Below are positions 11,728 to 26,400 of a stretch of 64,000 nucleotides of DNA, one piece after another (positions within the stretch are counted from its first letter, which is position 1; every line of letters starts with the position of its first letter). The stretch comes from Nipponacmea schrenckii. Taxonomy: Eukaryota > Mollusca > Gastropoda > Lottiidae. Location of the stretch: assembly GCA_030562195.1 (NCBI GenBank), contig CM060202.1, positions 10,602,001-10,666,000 on the forward strand, in the 5' to 3' direction. A model generated the notes under the pieces. The model had not been told where the DNA came from and did not search any database. It was given only the letters and a program-made list of their open reading frames with translations. The translations under genes were made by a program, and so were the position numbers.

Positions 11728-14225
11728 TAATGTTAATTCTTGTGGAAAAAGTATTGAAGAATCTTGTTACAATCAATGTAGGTTATCATCTTTTAATTCT
11801 GAGTTCTCAAATGCAGTGGTGTTAGATACAAAGCAACTATGCACTGAATCTCCCATGCCTTGTGGCCACTGCAGTCTGTCTAATTTGATTTTTTATACGC
11901 CCACAAATTGAATTTATTTGGGCCGTATATTGTAATGGGTCTGACGGTCTGTCTTTCCGATGGTCTGTTGGTCCATCAGTCAGTTCACATTTGTTTGTGC
12001 TCACTCCAAAGGCTTCAATTCTTTACAGATTCTTTTGAGTTATTATTTTGTGGGTCAGTGTCATTATGAAGATGATCCCTATCAATTTTCATGATGATCT
12101 GATAATTTTTCACCGAAATATTTTGTTTGACTTGGCGTGCCATTCGTGCTCACTCTACAGACAACAATTTTTTGCGGATCCTTTTGATTTTTTTGTCTGT
12201 CTGCTTAAAATTCTCCTTAGAATAGACATGAACCAAATGTGAATGGACACCATGCTTTGGAAGTCTATCTTTTATTTCATCTTTTTAAGTTTGACAGCAA
12301 GTTTTGAATCTTTTGGCATTATTCATTGTCATTTTTCTTAAGGTTAGGTTATTTTGACATAAAAAGCATTAAATTAAATTTATAACTGTCATTAAAAACT
12401 CAACTATTTTAATTGATGCACTTTATTATATAGACACAATTAACAGTGATATCATATTGAGGATGTAAGTGTTATTCAGTATAGGCTATGCCCTCAATAC
12501 AAACACAGTCCTACTGAACGGGACAGTTGAAATAGGCTCTGTGGGACATCAAATATAAGTCTGTGAGGCTAAAAAACAAAAAAGAAATTAAAAACCCAAC
12601 TTCATACAGTAAGGCCAATGAGTCACCAAACACTATTGGTCGATTAATTTCGTTTAAGGGAGTACTGGTAAAAGGTGATTTATCAACAATGAATTTATCA
12701 ACAACAATAATTGCCCAGAAACATTCAAAGAGATTGAGGCTGAAATCAAACTATACTTACTTGCGAAAGCTGCAACAAATAAACATGAAAGTGAACATGT
12801 TGAATTGTAGGTGGAAAATTTGGATTTATATTTTAAGAAAGAACATTGAATTTTCAATAATCACTTGGAATTTGTTTGCTTTTTTCTGAATTTGGTATAA
12901 GATTATAAATAAGATTCCCTGAACTTTTCAGCAAAATAGTGAAGGAAATGTTGACATATTTTGTTTACTCTTATCCCATGATTAACATACCTTAAAGTAC
13001 TAAATATTTCATGTTGACAGTGTTTATGAGTTTTTTGAGTGATTTGTGAGATATTTTGAGATATACAAGTCAATGATATATAGAGAATCTCTTACGAGTT
13101 ATTCTTGATATAAAAAAATATCACCACAAGTCAATAAAATGCATAGCTCTGAGAAAGGTTTTTTTTCAATTTTATCAATGAGTGGTGATATATTTTTTAA
13201 CAAAAAAGAGGAGTTTGAAATTTATATATCAATATTGCTGTTAGTTAATACAAAAATATTAATCAGAAAACTTTGAAACTTTATCTCCCAGGAGATCAAG
13301 TGCAGTGGATAACGTTTTTTATCATACAAGTGATATCTACTGTAGAACGAATACCTTATAGTGTGATAAATGGTAGTTGCTTCTCTTCTATCTTTGATTT
13401 TTAGCAGTAGTTTTCAAGCTGTGAAAAGGCGGAGTGGAGGTACAGGCATGTGAAGACTCAGACTAGAAATTGTATTTGATGATATTTCTCTCTGAGAACC
13501 AGTATCCACTTACAAAACAAATATATTGCAAAAATTCATTTTTTTCTGAAATTTGCATGAAGCAGATCTCTAAGATAGTTCTTTGATACCATCATATTGA
13601 AGTTGTGAAAAACCTCTTTGAATTATTTTTTGAACATAAAAAATTGTTGTTCTTATTTCCTTTAACTTTGGTTCCAAATATTCCATGTTTGATAAATTTT
13701 ATTCTTTTAGCCAAATAAAATGTAAAATGAGTTGTCTTATTTGAAAATGGTGTTGTTTTTTAAAAATGAAAATGTTTTGGATGGATATTTGCATTAGAAG
13801 TGGTAAAACTTCTAGTGTAGAACAATAAACTGCGAATTTAAAAAAAAACTATAATTTGGCTGATAATATCATAGATTAGAATAGTAAATATCCTAGGCAT
13901 ATCCGCCAATTTATAGAATCATGATTTACAACTGTGCATATTTCAATGAAATGATAACACATATGCAAATACCATTGAATAAATTATATATATTGACAAT
14001 ATTTACAACAGGTTCTTAAATATTTTGTGATGTTCCTCAAATTGCATTCAAGTTTTACACTGCTGTAACTGTATCTTAGTTTGTTTTTTAAACTTTAATG
14101 TCTCTCAATTCAAATTTCTCAAACCATCCGACAGACATTAGGCTTCATTATAAAGGTTAAATTGCAGTTCCTGTTTGTTTGAGTCTTGGAAATTGATTGC
14201 TTTTGACCGGTTTGAAGAAAGTTTG
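11728..14225. other. Non-coding stretch with one foldback
   Basis: Inverted arms at 13111-13140 and 13169-13199 (ATATCACCAC core) form a small foldback. Otherwise AT-rich with no supported gene. Confidence 0.5.
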
Positions 14226-14485
14226 GAAATGAAATGAAATTAATGGAGTTTTATGTCCGACTCTTCTGCATTTATGGGCTAATGAAAACAGGCAACTCAT
14301 TATGCAAATTTCAATTGTCTGTAGCACACGGGGCCTCTGTTTATTGTCCCATCTTAAGGACTAGTCACTTTTACATGTCAGTCCCTCCACCTGCATCACT
14401 GACAAGGGGAAACCGGACTGGAAAATCTAAAAGTTTATCTCAAGATTTGCCTTGGATTGTACCCTGGACCCTCAGATTACCATGA
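14226..14485 (-). repeat. tRNA-derived SINE, antisense, truncated head
   Basis: Shares with the other copies the order (antisense) ATGAAATG, TTTTATGTCC, CTCTTCTGCA, then CACACGGGGCCTC, TTTATTGTCCCATC and GACAAGGGGAAACCGG. It fades out in the tRNA-like head near 14480 and has lost part of the middle. Confidence 0.75.
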
Positions 14486-17402
14486 GAAATTATATTATAT
14501 AAATAGTATGCATCAAACATGATACAATTTAGTCAATAGAAATAAAATTTAGAGGTAGATAGGCAAAATCTAAGTCTATCGTAAAGTTGGGTTATGTTAT
14601 TAAAACATCTAATTTAAGTTTTTAGATATATTTAGCTCTAGGATGTAGTTTAGATAGATAAAAGATCTAATAGATAATCTATATTTATGGTTTGAGACGA
14701 AAAGAAATTAAAATTTTTTAAAAACTTTTTATATATTTGAATCCCATTCAAGTTTTTCATATTTACTCCCACGTGAATAATTTTTATTGTCAATTTTTTG
14801 ATTGGCTACTGTTGAGTCATTTTTTAAAGTCTTTTATCCTGTGACCTATTATTATATTCCTCATTTGAAAGACTTGCTTGATATAGCAAAAATGAGTAAA
14901 ATTACTCTTTGATTACAGTACAGGGTTTACTCTCTTACTTGCTTTTGAAGCAGAAGTTATTTAAAGGGATAATAGGTGAACATAAAATTTGAAAATTATA
15001 AATTTGGTCAGTAAGAGCTCTATTCATCAGTTAATATACCTACTACCAAATAACATAAAAATAAAAAAAATACCAAAAAAAAGTAATTATTCATAAAGAT
15101 GGATTTGATTATTGAAAAACGCTTAATAAATAGATTAAGAGTTATAAAAAATGACTTAGTTTTGCGAGTTTTCAAGATTTTCAGAGATTCTGTTACTTTA
15201 TGACACCAGGTAAGTTCCCTGATGAATATACACTCATATTAACCATTCTTGAAAACTAAAATTTTATTTTAAGACCTATTATCCCATTAAATGTTGTTGC
15301 AAGCTTGTAGACTTGATTGATATTATGTAAATGTCTGCTACTGTTTCTACTATAGTTCTATTGGTATATTAACCAATTTTGTTACCAATATAATGTGATC
15401 ACAACTCCAAAATGTTGCTTAAGGCTAACCACACTTGTTTTTCAAATGATTTGTCAGTTGCAGCATGAGTATAATAGAATCCCCTTGTATAGAAATTCAT
15501 TCAGTTGGTCAAAATACCAAAGTCCCTTCCCCAAATCTAAAATTAAAAAATCTTTAACTTATTAATGGATTATTTTGAATTTTTTTTTGTCATTTAAGTT
15601 TTGAAAATTCAATTATTTAATTAAAGCATTAGATTGTGGGCTGCATTTCTTTTGATGTAATATAATGTTAATACTGAGACAGGGTCTGGTCTAGTATATT
15701 CTCAACATGTAAACAGTATAGATATAGTTTATTATTTAAACATGTTGATAACAATAGAAGAGAATGAATGAAGTCATAGAGAAATATAAACCTATTCTTA
15801 TGATATATCACCTATTCTTAAACATACCAAACATATTTATACTATATATATATAAATATACACCTAACACACCCCTCCAGCCTCCCACCCTATTCAATAA
15901 AACATATTTATTATGGTTTATCATCAGTAATACCACTAAACCACAAAACTCACCCACCACATACCACATACCCTAAACAGAATTCAAATGATAATATTAC
16001 ACTAATAGATATACATGTATATCAATTATTTTGTCACAAGGATCACAATACCTATGTGGACTCTCCGAAGGATGAATTTATATTGAGTCACTAAATTAGA
16101 TTCCTTCTAAACAGCATATTTAAAGGACAGAGGATGTGACATTTTGGTAACTACAGGAATATTTCCTGCTTCCTATATACAGTTTTGCTTCCTGCAATAT
16201 AAACTATGATTCTATTCAAGTTTTTAGGAAATGCTTAGCATATTTATATATCCTATAGCAGTTCAAGTTTCTTCGGATTTACCCTTTTTTTTGTAGAATC
16301 CAATAGCATTCCAATTCAAGTCATTATTAACATGGCTTTATATAGGCTGTCAAATTCTTCTAATTAACTTAAATTCTTCTTTGTAATTATGAATCTAAAG
16401 AGTGAAATAGATTTAAAAATCAAAAAAAATTGCTGATGATTTAGTTATATTTGAAATGAAAAAAGTTATGGCTGATTAAGCTATTTTTAGAATAAAAAAA
16501 TTGTGGATGATTTAGTTAAATTTAAAGCCTATGTGAAAAATGTGCTTGAATATGTCGCACTATGACCATCCCCTATGTCTAATATATAAAATCATGAATT
16601 GACACCTCCCTTGTATAAATTTCATTTAACCACATGTGTTAGTTGAGAGTTGTATTTGAAGAAGTATTTGAATGGCTATGTGTGTATATATTAAGTCGAG
16701 GGCAGCCTATATTTAATTTAGAGTTAAGATATTAAAGTAGACCATGACTTGATAATAACATGATTTCCTGTGTCAATAATCAGACCATCTTTAAATGGGC
16801 AGATCTAGATTTGAGGGTTGCATCTTTTGGCTTTTTGGTTTTAGGTATTTAAATTTTCCACGAAGGCTCATGTATTTGTATATCATTTCTAGTAATGAGT
16901 TCAAAAGCTGGGGGGTGGGGGATGGGGGGATGGACATTGTAAAGGGAAGCCTTCATTTATTAATTGGCTCACTGTTTTAGGGTCGGAAAATGTATTTAAG
17001 TACATGTACTTGTATTATAATGATTTTGAACTGAGACCGTACTAACTCCTATTTTTCTTAATTATTTCTTCCAGTTAGTAACTTATAAATGTTCCTTTTT
17101 TACCAAACTAAATATCAAAGAAATAGAATCAATTTATTGGTACCTTTCAAACACAATTAACCGAAAACTAAAATATCATATAACTTATAGAATATATAAC
17201 TTTTGAACCTAAGTAATTTTTAAACAGTGTTGCATCGAGACTTCTAGTTTCTGAAACAAAATTTAACTCTTCCCATGGTTTGGAACTGTTCAGTGGACTT
17301 TCTGATATTTTGAAAAGTGTAAGGTTTGTTTACGGTCAACAGGCGTTATTAGAATATTAGTTAGATACATGTATTAAATAATATAAATCTTGTATATTTT
17401 AG
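14486..17402. other. Upstream of first lipoxygenase exon; no gene recognised
   Basis: AT-rich, with a short (TA)n run near 15845. No PLAT-domain exon, splice-bounded open frame or clear promoter could be identified. Confidence 0.45.
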
Positions 17403-20400
17403 ATTAGCAAGATGCCTCCAGACGAACAATTTTCATTTGAATACAAGGTAAGTTGTGTATTTAACTAGAATTCCACTGTTGAGTATATATTCAGTGAAAT
17501 ACTCGTTCAAATGTGAATAAACCCCAAACTACACTTTAATAAGTTGAAATTCTTGAAAATAACACAGTGAATTATTATTATTGTGACTATTTGAAAAATT
17601 ATGACATTTATAACAGGCTTTTTAATATGATGTTATCTAAATGGTATTTCCACAAGAAACATTCTGTACTTGTTTGTTTTGTTTGACCAGTCAATGAATA
17701 TAAGAATTCTTAATTTGTTCTTCCTTAGTGGCATTTAGTAATTGGTGGATACAGTAACTGGACACAATTTTATTGATAACATCTACGTTATTAAATATCT
17801 TGTGACGTTTCAATGACGATATACTCTTTGTTTTTATCAAGTTTGTGTCCAGTTATTATTTTGTTCTCATTATTGAATTTTTCAGTGGGATATTGTGAGA
17901 ACTAAAGCTCAACTATTAGCTACAAGTAGATTAGTCAAGTTAACAGCAGGACAATGGGAAAGTTTAGCTCACCTGAAAAATATTTATACACAAAATGTAT
18001 TCCATTTACCAAAGGTAAGTTATTGAAATGATATATATTGCTTCATCTGGCACTATACTAAAAACTAGAGCTGAGGACAGCACTGTGCTTGGCAATCAAT
18101 ATTTTTATATAACACAAGACAATAATTATGGGATAAAACACACTTCTTTAAAGTACATTACGTTTCAACACAAGTAACACTTGTCGTCATCGGTAAAAGA
18201 GGATTTAATCGATTGCCATGCAATAACTAAGAATCATAATAATCCAGTTTCACCAAGATATCATATTGACCAAACAGATGGACATGCCCTCCAAATCTGT
18301 TTCAGGGAATTATGGGAGTTGATGCTTTTATTAAGAAATCAAATAATTCTACATTGTTCAGTCAGTGTGATTCTGAAAGTTTTCCTTTATGATTTCCTTA
18401 TGATTGAATTTCAGGGTGCTGATCGATGGAGCAATGATCTTAACTTTGGTTTACAGAGAATTGCCAGTCTAAATCATTCACTTATTAAACTTTGTACAGC
18501 CATTCCAGACAAGTATGTATCTTATATCTTTTCCAACGTCAAATTTCTAATATTGAATCTTTAAAAATGAAGGAAGCAAAAGAAAATGCAAATTATGTCA
18601 ACATAGATATATCAAACTATTGTGAACTGAATTATGGCATCTTAGCTAAACAAGAAAGTAAATTACGTTTTTCTTTTGTATTCCGTTTTCTGACGCTTGA
18701 AAATAGCCATGTGTAATTCATCTTGTTAATTTGATTGACACTGTTGTTTATTTAATAATCAGCTCATTTCTCTGAAATATTAAATAGCAATGTGTATATT
18801 TAACAACAAAGATTTGTAGAGTAATTTATTGCCTTGTATATACCTCTGTATTCTCTTGTTCATAATAATATTGTAAATTATCACAATCATTATATTATTG
18901 TTGATGTTTTTAATTTGATTATTATTCATTATGAAATTTAATGTTGGATTGTTTCAGATTAGCAATAACAGAAGAAATGCTCAAACCATTATTAGAAGGA
19001 AATACCATCGCATCTTTAATCAAACAAAAACGTCTTTTTATCTGTGATTTTGAAATTTTACAAGGCATAGATTCTAGACCCGGTTTTACGGTAAGGCCTT
19101 GTTATATTTGGGAGAGAAGCATCTAATGAAATACATCACAAAGACCTGATATTCACTTATACAAGTTGTCTAGTTGAGATTTTACTTTGTAATAAAATTA
19201 TTTAGAATAAGTTAAAATAGACATCAGACTATTGAAAACACAAATTATGGAATCAGGATTTTACATTCCTTGAGAAGATAAAATTTTGGCATCTCAATGT
19301 ATATTTTAAAATTTGTATTGTAGTTATGCACTCCGATTGGATTATTTATGGTAAACAACAATAAACAATTATTACCAATAGCTTTACAGTTATACCAAGA
19401 ACCTGCACCAGATAACCCGGTAAGTACAGTCAGTTATCCACATCACATTCCTGCTTGAAAAACGCATTTGATATTTGTCCACTTAATTGATGTGTGAAAG
19501 AACTTCTTTCATTCCATTTTTTAAATTTACAGAAAACGATTTAAGACACATAGCAAGAGTACTGTAGTTGAATAATGTGAATGACTCATTACTCATTACT
19601 GCCTAGGGAATGTAAGGAAAGGTATATACAAGGTATATATAAGGTATCAGTCAACTGCTCTTTGAGAAGCATGGGGAGCCACAGTTGCTCAGTGAGGTAG
19701 ACACTTGCTTGCTAACCTGAAGGTCCAGGTTTCAATCCCGGCAAAGGTCTAGATGAACTGGATGCAGGTTCGGGGGACTAGTATGAAAAAAGGTTTGGTT
19801 GTTTGAATGGGACAATAAACCAAGGCCTAGTGTGCTACAGGCCATGCAAGTTAAAGAAAGATTCCTTGACAGTCAGAAATTGCCAAAAGACTGGGCTAAT
19901 GCCTGGAAAAATTTCCCTCATTGCACACTTCATGGGCCCATAAGGTGCAGAAGAGTAAGACGTAAACTCCATTCATTTGATTTCATTTTTACTTTGAGAA
20001 CTTCTTCAGTGTATCAGTAAATTGCCTTATAATTCACATAGTCACTTGATGGGGCGAATGTATGCTATCATTGAACATTATTTTTATCATCACTTGAGTA
20101 CAGCTTGTCACAATCACTTAGATGAAAACAGTGCATTCGCTACTCCTACAAGTTTTGTTAGTTTGTCTGTTGGGTGCATCACCACTCAAATCACTAAATG
20201 GTGACTACGACTATTTGCTTACTAAGATCTCTGTCAAAGAATAAAGATTAGGAAATCAGAGTGATTGAACAGATTAATCTGATTGAGGGATTACAATTGA
20301 ACATTAATCAATTTTAAACGCTTCCTCAGAACATGAGTAATAATATTTACTCATCTTCGGTTTATAAATGTTACGCATCAGAAGTATAAATCAATCATAA

Positions 20401-23400
20401 ACTGATTATAATTAACAAGAGCTTATCTTGTCTAATTTCTGAATTCCTGATTCATTGAATTATGGTTAGAAATAATTCGACTGGATTTGATCAAATGAGT
20501 AATGCACTGAGTAATGCCAAAATAAAGAAGTTTTATTCAGAAAATAAAGTGCTTGGTTTGTTAATGAAGGTTTAACATCGCTGTTATGTCAAAAATTTAA
20601 AGATGAATACTGACAGTGGTAATAAAATTTGATGTTTATTGCTTTGAAATTTGACTTCATCAATATTGTCATAGGGAAATGCGTAGTTACAAAGGATAAA
20701 GTTATTAAGTTCAGAATAAATTCAATGGGTGAGGTCTGATCTAGTGTTCCTTGTCAGTGTTATGCAGTTAATTTGGTGTTACTCTGAGTAATCCAAAATA
20801 TATCGGGACCACAAAATAATGTCGGATTACTCAATGTACACTGTAAATTAACATGAAGAATGGGTTCAAATTTCGTGGTATGTGATGGTGCTAACACTAA
20901 CACAGAACACTAACACAAGATTTGACCTCACCCAAGGTATTTAAAAACACAAGATATATGGATATACTATTCTAGGATTATTATGTAGAAAGTTATATAA
21001 TAAACTAAGAAGTAGTATATCCATATATCTCATGTTTTTTAATGCTTATGCTCCTGCTTCTATATGTCTTAAAAGGATAAATTCAATATGTTAAAATCAG
21101 TGCAGAAATGTCCCTCTCCAAGCTTTATGTCAATTTGTTTCAACAGTTAAAAAGCATTCAAAAGGTCTTTCTAACCTATGAGTGTGTGTAATACACTGTT
21201 TTTAGGTAATGTTTTATACAACCAGTGTGATGGTGACAGGACACCTTCAACTAACCTTTGCACCATTCTTTTGTCCCTCTAAGCTTGATGGTATTTATCT
21301 TAGTGACATCATAATCTGGACAGGTTGTTTTCGAAACACTCAAACTAAAGATCATATGAGTTGTTGAATGGGAAATTGATACACTACAGAAAATTGTGTC
21401 TCTTAAACATACATAGGCTCTGAAACTTAATAACAAACCATATTTTTTAGTTGTTCAAAAAAGGGATGGTAAGCTTCAACATGATGAAATTATGTTCTGA
21501 GAGAAAAATTAAAACGAAGTGAAGGAACTTTATCAGATTATTTTTATCTGATTTATTACATGTGTCTGTAAAAAAAAGTCAATTGGTACTTTTAGTGTAG
21601 GCAGCTGCACAAGCCGTATTTTATCATTATAGCCTCACCCTAAAGGCAAATCAATTTCAATAAAATATTTATGGATCCACATTTCATCAATGAAATATTG
21701 CAAAATAGTTAACTTCTTTGATTCACTATTTGAGAAGAGGTCTGAATTTATTGATTAACACACAAACATGTGCATGAAAATTGTCCACAAGCTAATTCTG
21801 GACAAACCTTTCAACAGTGTTCGATTGAAAGATGAAGCAACACATCAAATTTCATTTAATTTCACAAAAGTACATATTATATGAGCTTATTTGGTTTGTT
21901 TTTTTTAAATTTTGCTGCTCTGTGCTTTTTACTTATCTTAGGTCTGTTGTAGGCTTGCAAGCCTCTACAAGACAAACAAGTTTACTAAATGGATTAATTA
22001 ATAAAAAAAACAGAATTGTAACGTTATTGGATTATTGATTCAGTTTAACCCGTAGAGACCTGCATTTCGTTTGCTGATCTTAATCAGTATTTAATTAATC
22101 TTTCATCTTTTCTGTTGACTTAATTATAAACTTATTATAGCGCCATTCACTGGATATTTTTGAAGTTGAAATCAAGTGGGAGCTCTATTTTACTTTGAAT
22201 GGTTTTTTTTCATGAAACCACTTGTTTGAAAACTGTTCTTTAGTTATTGTGTCATTAACTGTCAATTTCCAACTTGATAGAAAATTGTAAAGGCTTTCTC
22301 ATTAATGATTAAATATTTGCTTCAGAATGAAAAACCTTTTTAAATGCTATTGACCTCAGGGCTGCCTTGGAAAAGTTTCATTTTTGACATCTCTTAATTA
22401 CTTGTGGGCGCTTATGTGACTGTAATAGTAATAGTATTTCTTGTATATTACATCAAGATTTTTTGATACTATAAATAATCATTCCTGGAATTCCAATATA
22501 TTTTTGCATTCCTAATAAATATTCTGGAAATAATGCTTATGTGCTCTTGTACTGAAATTGTATAATATTTCTTGTATATTTCATCATAAAGTTTTCCTAC
22601 CATAAAATATTGATTTCTGGAATTCCAAGAAATCCTGGAATTCCAATTTTATTTTTACCTCCATTTATATATATTTGAGGAATTTCGAAAACATTTGCTC
22701 TTTTTCATACTCAAGGAAATACCCAGTTCTGCAATGGATGCCTTGCTATTGAGCAGGGCTGTATTTGCCAATTGCGTCTCTTTGAAAATGAAAAATTCCA
22801 AATGTCTTTTCCTAAGAGTGATATTTGTGAACTTTGAATAAAAGATATAACTGTAATGATGATTTATGTTCTTGCAGGTATTTTTACCAACCGACCATCC
22901 AAATACATGGGTATTAGCTAAAATGTGGTACAATAATGCTGATGCTGCTTACCATCAATCATTGACACATCTTGGTATGTAGCTCTTCTTTTAGGGAGGA
23001 GAGAACTAACAACTCTCTTAAACCATAAATATAACAATCTTTAATTGACATTAAAATAAGTCACTAGAATGTTAGATAAATAAGAATACAACACATGGAT
23101 ATACTAATCCTCTTTAATTTAATTTAAGTTAAAATTTTAATTCACATACTGGAATTGATAAAGTATGTTATATGAAAGATGATAAGTATATTAATAATAG
23201 TGTTTTTATTTATCTAGCGATAGTTATGTTTAGGGGAATTCAAATTACGACATTAAATTGCTTCTGAGTGAAATTATATTTACAATGTTTGAAAGGTTTT
23301 TACCTTTCTCGAATCTGGAATTCCCTTTAATGACTTTAATGTAAATTTACTCACTCATTTTAACACCACATGAAGCTGTATTGTAATATAAATTACAAAT

Positions 23401-26400
23401 GTAATTGTGTTGAAAACTATATTTATTATAAAATGCAAAATAGACTGCTGAAACTAAACATCCCCTTTGAATGAAATTTCCTTGGATACATGTGATTGTT
23501 GATGTTAATTCAAGAATATTGCTAACAAAGTTATGAACTATTTATGTATAAACATTGTTTCAAAAGCTTTTATGTTAAAAATATTTTTAAGTGTGAATAT
23601 CATTTTATTTGACACATAAAAATGTTGTGACACTATTTCTTAATAACTTCTCTGAATTGTTTAATTTTTAGGTTTCACACATCTGTTAATGGAAGGTGTA
23701 ACCGTAGCAACACACAGAAATCTCTCACAATCACATCCTGTTTTCAAATTTTTAGCTCCACATTTTCTATATTTAATTGCCATAAATACGTAAGTATGTT
23801 AAAAAAATCAGAAATGATTTGAACCTTTTACTATAAAGCATAAAAATCCTTAAGCAGTCATGTGACTCAGATTTTGATGCATCATTCAATGCTAAAAAAA
23901 ATAAAAATTTAAGTTATAAATTGTAGGTCCATTCAAAGCCATATATCTGTTTATTTGAACCTAATTCAAACCAGAAACATAATCAGTCCACTGAAAAAAG
24001 AAAAGAAAGAAAAAACTATATTTTACAAGGATAAAAACTTAAAGGTTCACAATTAAAGATCTTTTCTACCAGCTGGTCCTTGGCCAAACCTGTGGCATTG
24101 ATCTTTCCCAGATTATCCGTACCCATTTACATTTACATTTACAGACGTGGTTTAGAGTTATTGGTATCAGAAGGAGGCTGGGTTGATAAATCTATGAATA
24201 GTGGAATCAAAGGAATGTTCCAGTTAATAGCTAAAGGGTACAGTTACTGCTTAATTATCAATTCATATACACGATATTTTTATTTTATCCAAGGATGGCA
24301 GTAATAGTCACATTTTGGAACAGTTCATACTGCTGTTGTTTTCTGATTCACTTGTTTGGAGTGGACTTTAGCCTTAAGATTTTCGTTTCTGAAATACGGT
24401 ACTCCAGAAGGGTATGTTCATATTATATTTGTAATGCTTGTACCATGTCATTTTATTTTATAGTATTAATAGATGGAGGCTAGATATTGATGGTACACTT
24501 CCAGCAGATCTCAAGAGAAGAGGGGTAGGTTATCATGTTAAAATTATTGAAAATGACACATATGTTAACAAATTATCAGTTTGTTAAAGTAGCAGATGTT
24601 CAAGGAAGCTTAACACAATAATAAAAGTTTATATAACAATGTTTGCATGAACAATATTTTTACCAACTGTTAGACCTAAATGATATTGGTAGTTTATAGC
24701 AATTTTTCAGAAGGTTGTGAATTTAATTTGATTTTTTTTGCAGCTGGACGATAGGACAGTGTTGCCTGGTTACCATTTCCGTGATGATGCTCTCTTACTT
24801 TATAATGCAATTCAAAAATATACTTCCAAATATGTAGATTTATATTATGGTGAGCTATGATCATTATTCAATTTCTAAATGTAATAACAGTTCTGCAGTG
24901 CAAATTGCAATGAGAAAGTTTAAGTTTTTATCACAGAAAGCTATTTTGATTAAAAACTTAGCTCTTTTTTAATCTTAAGAACCAATTTATGTCAAAATTT
25001 CTTCGTAATCTAACACAGATAGTACAAAATCCCCAATTTACAATTTCTATATATTGAAACCTTTCAATAGTACAGCTCAATGTTCGAAAAGATGAAAGAG
25101 GTTTATACATTGTCTAATGTTCAATTAGAGAAGTCTCTTCAAAATCTTGTCTGAAATCATCCCCTAAGTGTGATCTTTGTTCAAACAAACATGAGTCCAA
25201 GCAGCCTGAGTTTATTGTGATGTTTATCTGTTATAGATACAGAGGACAAGATCACCGGTGATTGGGAGTTACAGAGTTGGGTAAAAGAACTAGCATTAGA
25301 TAGAGAAAATGGCGGTGTAGGTCTAAATGTAAGTAACTGTTATTGTTGTTTTGTAAGATCTTGGCTATATTAATGTATTCTACCGGTAGGATGACACTGC
25401 TGACACCACAGGACATGCTTACCTTCAAAAAGTTACTCCACATTGATCAATACATCCTTTCAGTTCAAGGGAACTAACTCCAAATCATGCTTGAGTTACA
25501 ACTCTAATTCAGGACTTTTTCCAGAAATCTCATTGAAAACTTTCTTATATGTCACATGAAAGCCAGGCCAATACTTGGTTTCTGTACAAAAATCCAATAT
25601 AGCATGACCATGAAAATTTTGAACGAAACAAAATGAAAGTAAACCACTACATTTTATCAACATCCACTTGACTGTCACTGCACATAAAACCACTATCTTT
25701 AGAAATAACCTTCTGCCAATTAAATTTCTCATTATCTCAGAAATTCTGAAAGAAAATGCAATTTCAGACATCAAATTTCAAATCTAGACCAAAAATTAGT
25801 CAAAAATGGGCATGCAAAAACCCCCAAAGGAAGGGAGAAAGAGGATTTCTAAAAATAGAACGGACTAAATTTGTATACAATCATTAGCATAAAATGTTTC
25901 ACTGGACTGAGTCCAAATGACAATATCTTTATGATCTTTAATTCCTAATATATATAAATTACTATGAAACTGCTGTTTTATTTTTATTATCTAGAATTAT
26001 TTATTATATTGCAGGGTATACCTAATGATGGAAGTTTTAAAACGAAAGAAGAAATAGTCAAAGTATTACAATGTATAATATATACTTGTAGTGTATCTCA
26101 TGCATCAACAAACTTTCCTCAGTATGAAGAATATGCTTTCCCACCAAACTATCCTGGTTTAATGAGAGGCGCTCCACCTAAATCAAAGGTAAGGAAGCTT
26201 TTTGGACCCGAGGAATAACCTGTAATTTGATTAAAAAATTACATAAACTGCTGAAAGTCAAAAACAACCGAGGTTGCTCCAAGTGATCCTTTAATGTTAT
26301 GATAATCCAACTTGCTTTTAACTGAGCTGCTCTTCTGATTAGTGGACTTCACTGCAAATTGTTTACCAATATCTTGTTATATTTTATCAGTTAAGTATTT

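Noticed and set aside
12563..12889. 108-codon open frame
   Set aside because: Lys/Asn-rich, compositionally AT-driven; an overlapping frame looks no worse, and no family is recognised.
18181..18564. 127-codon open frame across a lipoxygenase exon
   Set aside because: It only extends the real exon 18415-18512 into flanking introns and a repeat.
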